From assembly GCF_019754295.1 (NCBI RefSeq), contig NZ_VIRV01000003.1:1-64000 (forward strand): a stretch of 64,000 bases of DNA, written 5' to 3'. Below, one piece after another: positions 40,483 to 53,037 of the stretch (its first letter is position 1; each line of letters starts with the position of its first letter). This DNA is from Sellimonas caecigallum (lineage in GTDB: Bacteria; Bacillota; Clostridia; Lachnospirales; Lachnospiraceae). The notes under the pieces are model-generated. The model was not told the origin of the DNA. It did no database searches and saw only the letters and a program-made list of their open reading frames with translations. A program made the position numbers and the translations under genes.

Positions 40483-42114
40483 CTATAAATCCTGCTCGGC
40501 ATAAGCCTCCGCAATATTGCGGATATGATCTCCGATTCTTTCATAGTCGATCAGTATCTCGGAGTACAGCACAGCACTCTCAATATCGCACGCATGGCTG
40601 TGAATCCGTTCTACCTGGTTGTTCCTGCAACGTTCGGTAATATCGTCCACTGCCCGCTCAAAACTTACTGCATCCACAAGCATCTGTGTCCTGTCCGCAT
40701 TCTCTGAAAGTTCCAGCCTCTCGAATGCTTTTTCGCACTGTGTCCGCATTTCTTTCAGCTCTTCGATCGTAGATTGGGACAAGGAAAGTTTTCTTTCTTT
40801 CATCATTGCCGCGTGTTCTGCAAAGTTCATCGCGTGATCGCCGACACGCTCCACGTTTCCGGACATCTTGAATATACTGTTTAATTTCTTTGTCTCGGCA
40901 GGTGCATGCTCCACTGTGAGGACTTTGGACAGACGTTTTGATATATTAATGTTATAGAGGTCAATCTGATTTTCCTTCTCTTCCACTTCCTCAAATCCTT
41001 TGACGTCTCCGCTTAATATCATGTCAAATCCTTTGAGGACATTTTCTTTTGCAAATGTAAACATCGTGCCGACATTTTCCATCAGGCTGTTAACCGCAAT
41101 GGCAGAAGATCCGAGAACATGCTGGGTATTCATCATCTCCTTGAGCCATACTTCCTCGTCCAGATGTGCTTCCTGCTTTTTATCCGGAAGGATCTTCTCC
41201 GCCAGTGCAGCAAGTCCTGTTCCGAACGGAATCAGAACAATAGTCGTGACAATATTGAAAATCGTATGGACGTTTGCAATCTGTGCTGCCGGATTTCCCG
41301 GTGTAAAGCTTGCCACGAAGGAAGCAAACGGCGTTGTCAATGTGATTGCCACAAAAATGATCGTTCCGATCACATTAAACATAAAGTGGATGACCGTCGT
41401 CCTCTTTGCGTTCCGGTTCATTCCTACCGACGCAATCAGCGCCGTAATACATGTACCGATATTCTGCCCGAACAGGACGAATACTGCACTGTTGATATCG
41501 ATCAGTCCGCTGATAGCAAGCGCCTGAAGAATACCGACAGAGGCCGAAGATGATTGGATGACAGCCGTAAATATAGCACCTGCCAGTATACCAAGCAGCG
41601 GGTTAGAGAATTTGGTCAAAAGTGATACAAATGCTTCTGATTCTCTCATCGGCATCATCGCGTCGCTCATCAGACCAAGGCCAATGAAGAGTACCCCTAA
41701 TCCGGCGATGATGCTTCCGATGTTCTGTACCTTTCTGTTTTTTGAAAACATCAGCATGGCAACACCGATAAAAGCAAAGAGCGGCGCTATCGTCCCGATA
41801 TCAAGAGCCACAAGCTGACCTGTGATGGTCGTTCCGATATTGGCTCCCATGATGATCCATACTGCCTGGCGAAGTGTCATGAGCCCCGAATTCACAAATC
41901 CGACTACCATGACTGTCGTGGCAGATGAAGACTGAATGATCGCTGTGATGACAGCACCTACAAGTACTCCAAGGATACGATTGGAAGTGAGCCGCTCCAG
42001 GATCCCTTTCAGCCTGTCGCCCGCTACCGCTTCCAGATTGCTGCTCATCATCTGCATTCCGTAAAGGAAAAGTGCAAGCCCTCCAAGCAGCATAAAGACA
42101 TATTCTGGTTTCAT
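40483..42114 (-). CDS. Na/Pi-cotransporter family protein with C-terminal PhoU-like domain
   Basis: A 543-residue protein. Residues about 1-320 hold two inverted PF02690 repeats, each with the phosphate-site motif QSSSA (VITAIIQSSSATTVM and IFTAVIQSSSASVG), and GANIGTTITG / GQNIGTCITA. Residues about 345-540 form two PhoU-like helical bundles containing ERVGDHAMNFAEH and ERIGDHIRNIAEA metal-binding motifs. It probably takes up phosphate with sodium, gated by its PhoU tail; some relatives act in other roles. TTTAGGAGGAAAA precedes the ATG. It is monocistronic, with its own promoter and terminator. Confidence 0.94.
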   Translation of the reverse strand: MKPEYVFMLLGGLALFLYGMQMMSSNLEAVAGDRLKGILERLTSNRILGVLVGAVITAIIQSSSATTVMVVGFVNSGLMTLRQAVWIIMGANIGTTITGQLVALDIGTIAPLFAFIGVAMLMFSKNRKVQNIGSIIAGLGVLFIGLGLMSDAMMPMRESEAFVSLLTKFSNPLLGILAGAIFTAVIQSSSASVGILQALAISGLIDINSAVFVLFGQNIGTCITALIASVGMNRNAKRTTVIHFMFNVIGTIIFVAITLTTPFASFVASFTPGNPAAQIANVHTIFNIVTTIVLIPFGTGLAALAEKILPDKKQEAHLDEEVWLKEMMNTQHVLGSSAIAVNSLMENVGTMFTFAKENVLKGFDMILSGDVKGFEEVEEKENQIDLYNINISKRLSKVLTVEHAPAETKKLNSIFKMSGNVERVGDHAMNFAEHAAMMKERKLSLSQSTIEELKEMRTQCEKAFERLELSENADRTQMLVDAVSFERAVDDITERCRNNQVERIHSHACDIESAVLYSEILIDYERIGDHIRNIAEAYAEQDL

Positions 42115-42213
42115 TTGTTGATTTTCCTCCTAAAATCTTCCCTTTCGTTTCTTTTGATATTCTGTCTTTTCTTATGCAGTTGTAATGCGGCTTTTTGCCG
42201 CACTATCTATCAT

Positions 42214-42241
42214 TTTATATGAAGGGAAACATCGGTGTCAA
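42214..42241 (-). promoter_or_regulatory. Promoter of the Na/Pi-type transporter gene
   Basis: On the minus strand TTGACA (42236-42241), 16 bases, TATAAA (42214-42219). A TGCGGC/GCCGCA hairpin lies in the transcribed leader around 42183-42202. Confidence 0.6.
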
Positions 42242-42259
42242 TCCATTTTTAAATCTATG

Positions 42260-43189
42260 TTAATTTTGTGTTAAATCGCTGTAAAATGTCTTTTTCTTTT
42301 CCGGAATTTGCGCCAAGATGATGGCGGCAAACATCAGCACGCATCCAATGATTTCTCTCTGGTTCAACGTCTCCCCCAGAACCAACATACCTGCCAGAAC
42401 AGAGATGACCGATTCCAGGCTGAGAATGAGCGAGGCGACTGTCGGATTGATCCCTTTTTGTCCAACAATCTGGAGTGTATATCCGACGCCGCTTGAGAGC
42501 ACACCTGCATACAAAATGGGAAGCCAGGCTGCCAAAATAGCGGACGGATCCGGTTTCTCAAAGAGAATCATTCCGATTCCGCTTACGATTCCGCTCACAA
42601 AAAATTGAATACAGGACATTTTTACCCCGTCCACAAGTTCCGTAAAATAATCAATCACTAAAATATGTATGGAAAAAACGAGGGCGCAGAAAAACACCAT
42701 CGCATCCCCATATCCGATGGAAAACCCTTCCGTCATACACAGGAAGTAAAGTCCAAAAAGCGCCAGTATCACTCCGATCCATATATTCAATCTGCAGCGC
42801 TTCCCGAAAAAAAGCCCGAGAACAGGTACAATGATGATATAAAAAGCCGTAATAAACCCAGCCTTTCCAACCGTCGTGTACTGGATACCGATCTGCTGAA
42901 GACAGCTTGCCACACCAAGAGCCAGGCCGCACAAAACTCCGCCGGCGACCAATGTCTTGCGATACCGTTTCTTTTCAGATCTCGTGCGTGAAATAGTTTC
43001 TTTTGGATTGATCTTCTGCAAAATCACAATACATGGCAGTAATACAATCCCTGCAATAAAAGACCGGACACAGATAAAAGTATATGGCCCTACATAGTCC
43101 ATCCCGACACTCTGCGCTACAAATGCTGTCCCCCATATAAAAGCGGTAAGGAACAGAAAAAACGAATTTCTGATTTTATGCGTTTTCAT
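42260..43189 (-). CDS. DMT-superfamily (EamA) transporter
   Basis: A 309-residue membrane protein with ten hydrophobic segments and two EamA repeats. Segments include FIWGTAFVAQSVGMDYVGPYTFICVRSF at the start and LESVISVLAGMLVLGE in the last quarter. A polar loop of about 25 residues (KINPKETISRTRSEKKRYRK) separates helices 2 and 3. It follows the LacI-type regulator by six bases and so ends the lacZ transcript. It may export a sugar product or an unrelated metabolite; the substrate is unknown. It is not closely similar to the other EamA protein in this window. Confidence 0.92.
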   Translation of the reverse strand: MKTHKIRNSFFLFLTAFIWGTAFVAQSVGMDYVGPYTFICVRSFIAGIVLLPCIVILQKINPKETISRTRSEKKRYRKTLVAGGVLCGLALGVASCLQQIGIQYTTVGKAGFITAFYIIIVPVLGLFFGKRCRLNIWIGVILALFGLYFLCMTEGFSIGYGDAMVFFCALVFSIHILVIDYFTELVDGVKMSCIQFFVSGIVSGIGMILFEKPDPSAILAAWLPILYAGVLSSGVGYTLQIVGQKGINPTVASLILSLESVISVLAGMLVLGETLNQREIIGCVLMFAAIILAQIPEKKKTFYSDLTQN

Positions 43190-43195
43190 CTCTTT

Positions 43196-47235
<4,040 letters not shown>

Positions 47236-47246
47236 TTATGATTTCC

Positions 47247-47281
47247 TTAGTAAATAGATTTTACCATTTTACTAAGTAAAA
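47247..47281 (-). promoter_or_regulatory. Palindromic operator upstream of lacZ
   Basis: TTTTACTAAGTAAAA (47267-47281) is an odd-centred palindrome, and a further TTAGTAAA (47247-47254) mirrors TTTACTAA (47268-47275) at one helical turn spacing multiples. Probable site for the LacI-type regulator encoded downstream; no strong promoter hexamers were recognised. Confidence 0.6.
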
Positions 47282-47300
47282 ATAAAGGTTTTTACCAATA

Positions 47301-48881
47301 CTAAGTGGTCTCCAGAAGCTTCTCTACCATGCTGTCCACGGTAGCTTCCCGAGACATATTCGCCTTCATTCCGAACCGCATTGCTTCCTCCTTGGTTTTT
47401 CGCCCGATGCAAAGCGCGCAGCTGTCAGACAATATTTGCTTTTGCTCCTCTCCAGAAAAAATATTGGCAAATCCTCTTACAGTGGACTCGCTTGTAAAAA
47501 GAACAGCGTCAATCTGCTGCTCACGGGTCAGCTTACAAATTCGCTCTTTCAGCTCCGCGTGCATCCTTGTGATCGTTTCATAAACCGGAATATCCACACA
47601 TATGGCTTTGGCGTCCCGGATTGGAGGAAACAGCTCTTTGGAAGCTTCCCTTGCCCGAAATGCTGTCACATGATCTCCTGGTTTCACACAGGATGCCAGA
47701 AGTTTTCCAAGTTCCCCTGCCTCGTATATTTCCGGTATCAAGTCCGGACGAATCCCATGATGCTTAAGCTCCTGCGCTGTCCCTTTCCCGATGACCGCAA
47801 ACTTCGCTTTCCAAAAGCTCCGTACATCCATTTCTTCCTCATCAAGGAAAATAAACCATTCCTTTACTCCAACAGCGCTTGTAAAGACGATCCACTCATT
47901 CGTTTCCTGACTTTCGATCCGTTCTTTGATTCCATACAATGCTTCCCGTATCTTTCTTCTTTCCTCTTCAGACTGCAATGCTTCTGTGGAAATGGCGGAA
48001 CATTCGATAACACGAGCTCCAAGCATTCGAAGTTGCTCAGCCAATCTTTTGTTCTGCTTTCCAGGTCTTGTGACAATGTACTGCCGGCCGCCCAGGGGAA
48101 GCTTTTCGATCCATTGGAAGCGTTCTCCGTACGTGCATACTTTTCCTACAACGATGACTGCCGGCGCTCCAATCCCGGCTTCCTTTACCTTTTCCGGAAG
48201 GAGCGCTACCGTGGATGTAAGTGCTTTTTGGTCCTTACATGTCCCGTTTGAAACGACAGCTGCCGGCATTTCAGGAGACATGCCGAACCGGATCAGATTT
48301 TCGCAGATTTCTTCCAGAGCCGTAACTCCCATGAGAAAAACAAGAGTCGCGTTCATCCTGACAAGGGCTTCATAATCTATGTCCGGCGTTTTCCCCTTTT
48401 TCATATGTCCCGTGATCACATGAAAGGACGATGCACAGTCTCTGTGTGTGACCGGAATCCCCGCATAAGCCGGAACTGCCGTGCAGGAACTAATCCCCGG
48501 AACCACTTCAAAAAGAACCCTTTCCGATTCCAGAAATTCCAGCTCTTCTCCTCCTCTTCCGAACACAAACGGATCTCCCCCTTTTAGCCTGACCACCTGC
48601 TTTCCTTCTTTCGCTTTTTCTGCAAGAATACGGTTGATCTCTTCTTGTGGTACGAGATGATGATCCCGGCGTTTTCCTACATTGATCATCTCAGTCTGGT
48701 CCGGGATCATACTTAGGATCTCGGTACTGACGAGAGCATCGTAGACGACCACATCAGCAGTCTTAAGCAGAGAAACCGTCTTCCGTGTGAGAAGCCCGGC
48801 GTCTCCCGGACCTGCCCCTGCAAGCCAGACTTTTCCTTTCTTTTCTGATCCCTTCCCGTCCATCCTTTTCTTTTCCATCAT
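47301..48881 (-). CDS. Uroporphyrinogen-III C-methyltransferase / uroporphyrinogen-III synthase fusion (CobA-HemD)
   Basis: A 526-residue bifunctional enzyme. Residues about 17-260 are SUMT: VWLAGAGPGDAGLLT, VRLKGGDPFVFGRGGEE and VVPGISSCTAVPAYAGIPVTHRD are diagnostic. Residues about 265-526 are HemD: YIVTRPGKQNKRLAEQLR, WIVFTSAVGVKEWF, VLFTSESTVRGF. HemD closes hydroxymethylbilane to uroporphyrinogen III, and CobA methylates it to precorrin-2, so the fusion channels flux towards cobalamin/siroheme. It overlaps hemC by four bases. This cobA-hemD fusion is common in Firmicutes. Confidence 0.96.
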   Translation of the reverse strand: MMEKKRMDGKGSEKKGKVWLAGAGPGDAGLLTRKTVSLLKTADVVVYDALVSTEILSMIPDQTEMINVGKRRDHHLVPQEEINRILAEKAKEGKQVVRLKGGDPFVFGRGGEELEFLESERVLFEVVPGISSCTAVPAYAGIPVTHRDCASSFHVITGHMKKGKTPDIDYEALVRMNATLVFLMGVTALEEICENLIRFGMSPEMPAAVVSNGTCKDQKALTSTVALLPEKVKEAGIGAPAVIVVGKVCTYGERFQWIEKLPLGGRQYIVTRPGKQNKRLAEQLRMLGARVIECSAISTEALQSEEERRKIREALYGIKERIESQETNEWIVFTSAVGVKEWFIFLDEEEMDVRSFWKAKFAVIGKGTAQELKHHGIRPDLIPEIYEAGELGKLLASCVKPGDHVTAFRAREASKELFPPIRDAKAICVDIPVYETITRMHAELKERICKLTREQQIDAVLFTSESTVRGFANIFSGEEQKQILSDSCALCIGRKTKEEAMRFGMKANMSREATVDSMVEKLLETT

Positions 48882-49762
48882 TCATACTTTCCTTTCAGGA
48901 TATTAGCCAGCTCCTCTGCCAGCGCTTCTCCTCTTGTCGTATCTCCGGATATCGATCCCGTCACATATTCCCCGGCCGCTTCGTGGTAATACAGCCCACG
49001 CAAAAAGATCTCATTGCCGCAGACCTTGGCAAATGCAGCTACAGGGGAAGTACAGCCTCCGTCTAATGTTCTGACAAATGTCCGCTCAGCCTTTGCCGCC
49101 CATATGCTGTCCGGACAAGCAACCGATTCTATCCCCGGGATCTTCTCTCCTTTCCTTCCCTGTACCGCAAGGATTCCTTGCCCTGCCGAAGGAATCATCT
49201 CATCTATAGAAAAAATGCGGGTTATACAGTTTTCCATTCCAAGCCTGCGAAGCCCGGCAGCCGCCAGTATCGTGGCATTGTATTCTTCCTGCTCCAGCTT
49301 CTGAAGACGAGTCTGTACATTGCCTCTTATATTTTTGAATATACATCCCGGGTACAGTTTCCCTGCCTGCAGAGTTCTTCGTTTGCTGGATGAGCCAATG
49401 ATATCTCCGGGAATCAGACTTTTTTTACCCGGCTCCAGAACCATGACATCTCTCGGATCCTCCCGCCTGGTAAGCGCAAGTATCGGAAGCATCTCCGGAA
49501 TTTCCATAGGCATATCTTTCAGGCTATGAACGGCCAGATCAATCTTTCCCTCCAAAAGAGCATAATCCAGCTCTTTCACAAAAAGTCCCTTTCCTCCGAT
49601 TTTCTCCAAACTTTTATCCAGAATGCGGTCTCCTGTTGTCTTCATCGTCACGATTTCTATCTCCAAACCCGGGCTGGCTTTCAGAAGCTCTTCTTTTACG
49701 ATCTGAGCCTGACGTACTGCCAGTATGCTCTCCCTGCTTCCAATCCTTATCTGTCTTTCCAT
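48878..49762 (-). CDS. hemC: Porphobilinogen deaminase
   Basis: A 294-residue enzyme linking four porphobilinogens into hydroxymethylbilane. Signature segments: RIGSRESILAVRQAQIV at the start, LFVKELDYALLEGKIDLAVHSLKDMP with the catalytic Asp, RRTLQAGKLYP, and the dipyrromethane-cofactor cysteine in LDGGCTSPVAA. It lies between cbiL and the cobA-hemD fusion with a six-base gap and a four-base overlap, so it supplies the fusion directly. Confidence 0.97.
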   Translation of the reverse strand: MERQIRIGSRESILAVRQAQIVKEELLKASPGLEIEIVTMKTTGDRILDKSLEKIGGKGLFVKELDYALLEGKIDLAVHSLKDMPMEIPEMLPILALTRREDPRDVMVLEPGKKSLIPGDIIGSSSKRRTLQAGKLYPGCIFKNIRGNVQTRLQKLEQEEYNATILAAAGLRRLGMENCITRIFSIDEMIPSAGQGILAVQGRKGEKIPGIESVACPDSIWAAKAERTFVRTLDGGCTSPVAAFAKVCGNEIFLRGLYYHEAAGEYVTGSISGDTTRGEALAEELANILKGKYE

Positions 49763-49768
49763 TTTTTC

Positions 49769-50515
49769 TTACCCTTCCCGTTTTTTCACGATGATCAGAG
49801 AAAAGTAGCCCGGATCATCCGGTACATCCTCCGGCCTTTCGTAGATATTTTCTTCTGACATTCCACAGTTTTCCACCATCCAGAAAGGATGATGTCCATC
49901 TTTCAACGCTTCTTTCACAGCCGGCATCTTCTTTCCTGCCTTCATCAATATCTTTGTTCCCGGGAGCTTTATTCCTTCCTCCACTCCATAAGATGCCGGA
50001 AGGATGTGGATCTGCTCTTTGTTTTCAGCCAATCCTATCGAAAGCCTTGCGGCAGCTGCGCAAAAAGATGGGATACCGGGGATAATCTCCGCTTCGTATC
50101 CTTCTTTGCATATCCGCTTATGAAGATACAGATAGGTAGAATAGATGGACGGATCTCCAAGTGTCAAGAAAGCGATGGACTGACCTTTGTCCAGCGCCTT
50201 TCTTATCCAGTCCGCATCTGCATTGTGGATTGCCTTCAGTTTTTCTTTTTCTTTACTCATAGGCATCGGAAGATACAAAACTCCTCGCTCCTGCATCTCC
50301 TGTACTTCTTGCAGTGCTGTCTGGTATGCCACACATTCCTGTTTATATCCTGCATACGTTTTCTCTCCCGCTTCTTCGTACACCGGCATCTCCAGACCTG
50401 GATCGGACACCGGTACAGCGATGATATCGCAGGCTTTTATCGTCCGTACCGCTTTCAGTGTCATCAGGCTGCTCTCTCCCGGTCCAACACCTACTCCATA
50501 TAATTTTCCTCTCAT
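49769..50515 (-). CDS. cbiL: Precorrin-2/cobalt-factor-II C20-methyltransferase
   Basis: A 248-residue SAM-dependent methyltransferase of the tetrapyrrole methylase fold. GVGVGPGESSLMTLKAVRTI is the N-terminal glycine-rich site and FLTLGDPSIYSTYLYLH with IIPGIPSFCAAAARLS forms the SAM pocket, both typical of CbiL/CobI. It methylates C-20 in the anaerobic cobalamin branch. ATG 50515 has GGAGGAAAAG upstream and overlaps the cbiK stop by four bases; the longer ORF is rejected. Confidence 0.95.
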   Translation of the reverse strand: MRGKLYGVGVGPGESSLMTLKAVRTIKACDIIAVPVSDPGLEMPVYEEAGEKTYAGYKQECVAYQTALQEVQEMQERGVLYLPMPMSKEKEKLKAIHNADADWIRKALDKGQSIAFLTLGDPSIYSTYLYLHKRICKEGYEAEIIPGIPSFCAAAARLSIGLAENKEQIHILPASYGVEEGIKLPGTKILMKAGKKMPAVKEALKDGHHPFWMVENCGMSEENIYERPEDVPDDPGYFSLIIVKKREG

Positions 50516-51294
50516 CTTTTCTTTTCCTCCGCTTCTGACAAATGACGGACAAACATTCTGCGGATCCCGTCCATCTCTCCCAGGCCTTTCATGCATATCC
50601 GTACCTGAAACCCTGCTTTTTCCAACATGGATTTCCAGGATCCTTCCTCTTCCCCGGCCATATCGTTTCTGGCGTGATCTCCAGCTACGATCATGAATGG
50701 CATGAGAAGCAGTTTCTCCGCCTTCTGCTCTTTTAATTTGCGTATGACATCCCTGATTTTCGGAAATCCTTCCACTGTTCCGACAACCACATTCCGGAAT
50801 CCTTCTGCCCAGAACATATAATCCAGAGCCGGATACGCCGCATTTGTGTGATGTTCGGTTCCGTGTCCCATAAGTACAAGAGTCTCGTTCTTTTCCAGTC
50901 CCGCTTCTTTCATGACTGCGCGGACAGCTTCACTGTAATCTTCCACAGAAGAAAGAAGCGGCATTCCCATCTCCATACGAACGAATCTCGCTCTGTACGG
51001 CTGAAGCATAATTTTCATCTTTTCGTATTCGTATCCGTTTATAATATGAGTAGGCTGGACAAACACTTCTTCCACACCGTCGCGCTCCATGGCCAACACC
51101 GCCTCCTCCACATCCATAATGTGGATCCCCATCTCTTCTCTCAGCTTCCGGAGGACCATGCCGCTTGTGAAAGCCCGATAGACTTTTCGGTCTGGAAATG
51201 CTTCCTGCACTTCCCGCTCTATGGCGCCGATCGTCCTTTCCAGTGTATCCAGATAACTCGTTCCAAAACTGACTGCAAGTATTGCTTTTTTCAT
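50512..51294 (-). CDS. cbiK: Anaerobic sirohydrochlorin cobaltochelatase
   Basis: A 260-residue class II chelatase that inserts cobalt into sirohydrochlorin. The metal-binding His are in LVLMGHGTEHHTN and VQPTHIINGYEYE, and the N-terminal KKAILAVSFGTSYLDT is the family start. There is no signal peptide, so it acts in the cytoplasm. CAGGAGGCG lies before ATG 51294; an upstream ORF extension covers the promoter. It is the first gene of the cbiK-cbiL-hemC-cobA/hemD operon. Confidence 0.95.
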   Translation of the reverse strand: MKKAILAVSFGTSYLDTLERTIGAIEREVQEAFPDRKVYRAFTSGMVLRKLREEMGIHIMDVEEAVLAMERDGVEEVFVQPTHIINGYEYEKMKIMLQPYRARFVRMEMGMPLLSSVEDYSEAVRAVMKEAGLEKNETLVLMGHGTEHHTNAAYPALDYMFWAEGFRNVVVGTVEGFPKIRDVIRKLKEQKAEKLLLMPFMIVAGDHARNDMAGEEEGSWKSMLEKAGFQVRICMKGLGEMDGIRRMFVRHLSEAEEKKR

Positions 51295-51329
51295 CTTCGC
51301 CTCCTGTCCATTATGAGCGTACACCAAAC

Positions 51330-51351
51330 AGGGATGCCTGTCAGCATCCCT
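51330..51351 (-). other. Leader stem-loop of the tetrapyrrole operon
   Basis: AGGGATGC pairs with GCATCCCT around a six-base loop, starting about ten bases after the predicted transcription start. There is no U-tract, so it is not a terminator. The leader of about 65 bases is too short for a cobalamin riboswitch. It may stabilise the 5' end or be a regulator site. Confidence 0.5.
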
Positions 51352-51366
51352 CGCATTTTCTTTCTC

Positions 51367-51395
51367 ATAATACCATCTTGAAAAATCACTGTCAA
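51367..51395 (-). promoter_or_regulatory. Promoter of the cbiK-cbiL-hemC-cobA/hemD operon
   Basis: On the minus strand TTGACA (51390-51395), 17 bases, TATTAT (51367-51372). Confidence 0.72.
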
Positions 51396-51439
51396 TCAGG
51401 CCATTCCTGGGTTTTACGCACACAAAAACAAATAAAATC

Positions 51440-51468
51440 TTACCTTTTTTGCATAGAACTGTTACAAT
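51440..51468 (+). promoter_or_regulatory. Candidate promoter of the DegV gene
   Basis: TTACCT (51440-51445), 17 bases, TACAAT (51463-51468), about 65 bases before the ATG. Confidence 0.45.
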
Positions 51469-51538
51469 GATATCATAATGTCAGGAGCCCCCCTTTGATC
51501 CCGACATCAGTATAGGAATAAAAACGGAGGCGTTGTAA

Positions 51539-52537
51539 ATGGAACAGAAATTTAGCATTATCTGCGACGGATCCTGCGATCTTCCGGAAGAGATCCTCCG
51601 CCAAAAGGACATTCGTATTGTTCATTTTCTCGTATCATTTAATGGTACAGACTATTTAAAAGAAGGAGCGGAACTAAAACTTCCAGATTTCTACCAGCGG
51701 ATGGTGGACTTTCCTTGTGTCTACCCGAAGACGGCTGCACCTTCACCAGAAGATTTCTATCGCATCTTCGAAGAAAAAGCCCGGCTTGGCCAGGATATTT
51801 TCTGTGTGTGCATTTCATCCAAATTAAGCTCTTGTATCCAGTCAGCCAAGATCGCGCGCGATATGCTGTCTGAAACCTACCCGGACACCCAGGTTGTCGT
51901 TCTGGATTCCATGGCTGCCACTTTGATGCAGGGAATCTTCGTCCTTGTACTGTGCCGCCTGAGAGACAGCGGATTGTCCGTCCTTCAGGCCGAAGCATGC
52001 ATGAAGAATCTGATTCCTTCTGCCCGGATCTTTTTTACTGTGGACACACTGGATCATCTGGAACACGGAGGGCGAATCGGAAAAGTAGCAAAGACTGCCG
52101 GCTCTCTCTTAAATGTAAAACCGCTGATCACATTCTATGATGGGGAAATTCATTCTGCCGGCATCAAAAGGGGCCGCCGGTCATTGGAGTCACTCTGTGA
52201 CCTTTGTATTCAGTATTTTAAAGACCACCAGTGCACTCCCAAGGAATGCAGTCTGATCATCGGATACGGACATGAGAAGCAAGAAGGCCAGCTTTTGCAT
52301 GACATGCTGCTCCAGAAACTATCTTCCTCTTTTGATCAGATTGATCCACTCCCTGTTTGTCAGATCGGCGCGACTATCGGCGTCCACACCGGCCCGACTC
52401 CTATCGGGATTGGTGTAATAAAAAAGGCGGTTTTCGAAAACCGTCTCTCCAATAACGCAATCAGTACAGGCGGACGGAAAATACCCCTTTCCATCCGCCT
52501 ACCTTTTTATGTTACTGCGCAGGGCAGACGACAATGA
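51539..52537 (+). CDS. DegV-family fatty-acid-binding protein with C-terminal extension
   Basis: A 332-residue protein. The DegV fold is clear: FSIICDGSCDLPEEI at the start, VYPKTAAPSPEDFYRIFEE, VVLDSMAATLMQG, DTLDHLEHGGRIGKVAKTAGSLLNVKPLI and the usual C-terminal IGATIGVHTGPTPIGIGVIKK near residue 296. DegV proteins bind fatty acids, and relatives (FakB) present them to a fatty-acid kinase. The last 36 residues continue past the normal family end and are encoded by the bases of two hairpins, including the terminator, until TGA at 52537. This overlaps the convergent gene by 26 bases and looks like loss of the native stop. Confidence 0.93.
   Translation: MEQKFSIICDGSCDLPEEILRQKDIRIVHFLVSFNGTDYLKEGAELKLPDFYQRMVDFPCVYPKTAAPSPEDFYRIFEEKARLGQDIFCVCISSKLSSCIQSAKIARDMLSETYPDTQVVVLDSMAATLMQGIFVLVLCRLRDSGLSVLQAEACMKNLIPSARIFFTVDTLDHLEHGGRIGKVAKTAGSLLNVKPLITFYDGEIHSAGIKRGRRSLESLCDLCIQYFKDHQCTPKECSLIIGYGHEKQEGQLLHDMLLQKLSSSFDQIDPLPVCQIGATIGVHTGPTPIGIGVIKKAVFENRLSNNAISTGGRKIPLSIRLPFYVTAQGRRQ
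52468..52508 (+). terminator. Terminator embedded in the 3' end of the DegV reading frame
   Basis: AGGCGGACGGAAA (52468-52480) pairs with TTTCCATCCGCCT (52488-52500) with one mismatch, followed by ACCTTTTT. It lies upstream of the in-frame stop codon, so transcripts ended here would lack a stop. Confidence 0.72.
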
Positions 52538-52994
52538 TCCTCTGCGGAGATGTCTGCGGAGGAATGCTGAATGTCGTGGCCGTATAGTATACAAGGAGAT
52601 CCGAATTCCCCGGATCACAGAGGAATCGTTGTCCGTTGATCGTCTCGATGTTCGTTCCCGGGGAAATATTAAGGCGAAGAGAGTTGTCTTCCGCGGTCAG
52701 TGTCTCGTCAAAATAGCGAAGCGTTACTTCCTGGTTTCTCCGAAGGAGAGTGATAATCTCAGCCTGGTACTGCGGAGGATAGATAGCCGGAACCGGAAGA
52801 TTGCTGTCATAGAAAGCCGCTACGCGCATCCCCGGGCGCAGCCTTACGCAGTCCACGACCATCGTATCCTGGGATACTGCCATATTTACTGTCCCGTTTT
52901 GTGTCATGATCGATACGATCAGCGTACAGCACGAGGATCCGTTTCGAATATTCTGGATGATCCCTGTCACTTTTTGATAGGAAACAAATGCCAT
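52512..52994 (-). CDS. Conserved-looking protein of unknown function, OB-like N-terminal half
   Basis: A 160-residue soluble protein with AAAGGA before the ATG. The first 85 residues alternate strands and glycine turns (VTGIIQNIRNGSSCCTLIVSI, LRPGMRVAAFYDSNLPVPAIYPPQYQAEII) in a manner that suggests a small beta-barrel; the second half repeats similar strand character (RLNISPGTNIETINGQ). No catalytic motif, signal peptide or membrane segment is visible, and I do not recognise the family. It stands between convergent DegV and the FAD/Rieske gene, 43 bases upstream of which it starts its own frame. Confidence 0.7.
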   Translation of the reverse strand: MAFVSYQKVTGIIQNIRNGSSCCTLIVSIMTQNGTVNMAVSQDTMVVDCVRLRPGMRVAAFYDSNLPVPAIYPPQYQAEIITLLRRNQEVTLRYFDETLTAEDNSLRLNISPGTNIETINGQRFLCDPGNSDLLVYYTATTFSIPPQTSPQRIIVVCPAQ

Positions 52995-53037
52995 ATTCTG
53001 TATATCCTTTTTTTATTACCATATGAAAAGACAATGC

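Noticed and set aside
41119-41553. Cys/Arg-rich plus-strand frame inside the Na/Pi-type transporter gene.
   Set aside because: Antisense to conserved transporter motifs, without ribosome binding site.
42183-42202. TGCGGC/GCCGCA hairpin as a terminator.
   Set aside because: It is short, lacks a U-tract on either strand and lies inside the transporter gene leader.
51295-51540. Possible cobalamin riboswitch before cbiK.
   Set aside because: No B12-box-like conserved element was seen and the predicted transcript leader is only about 65 bases with a simple hairpin.
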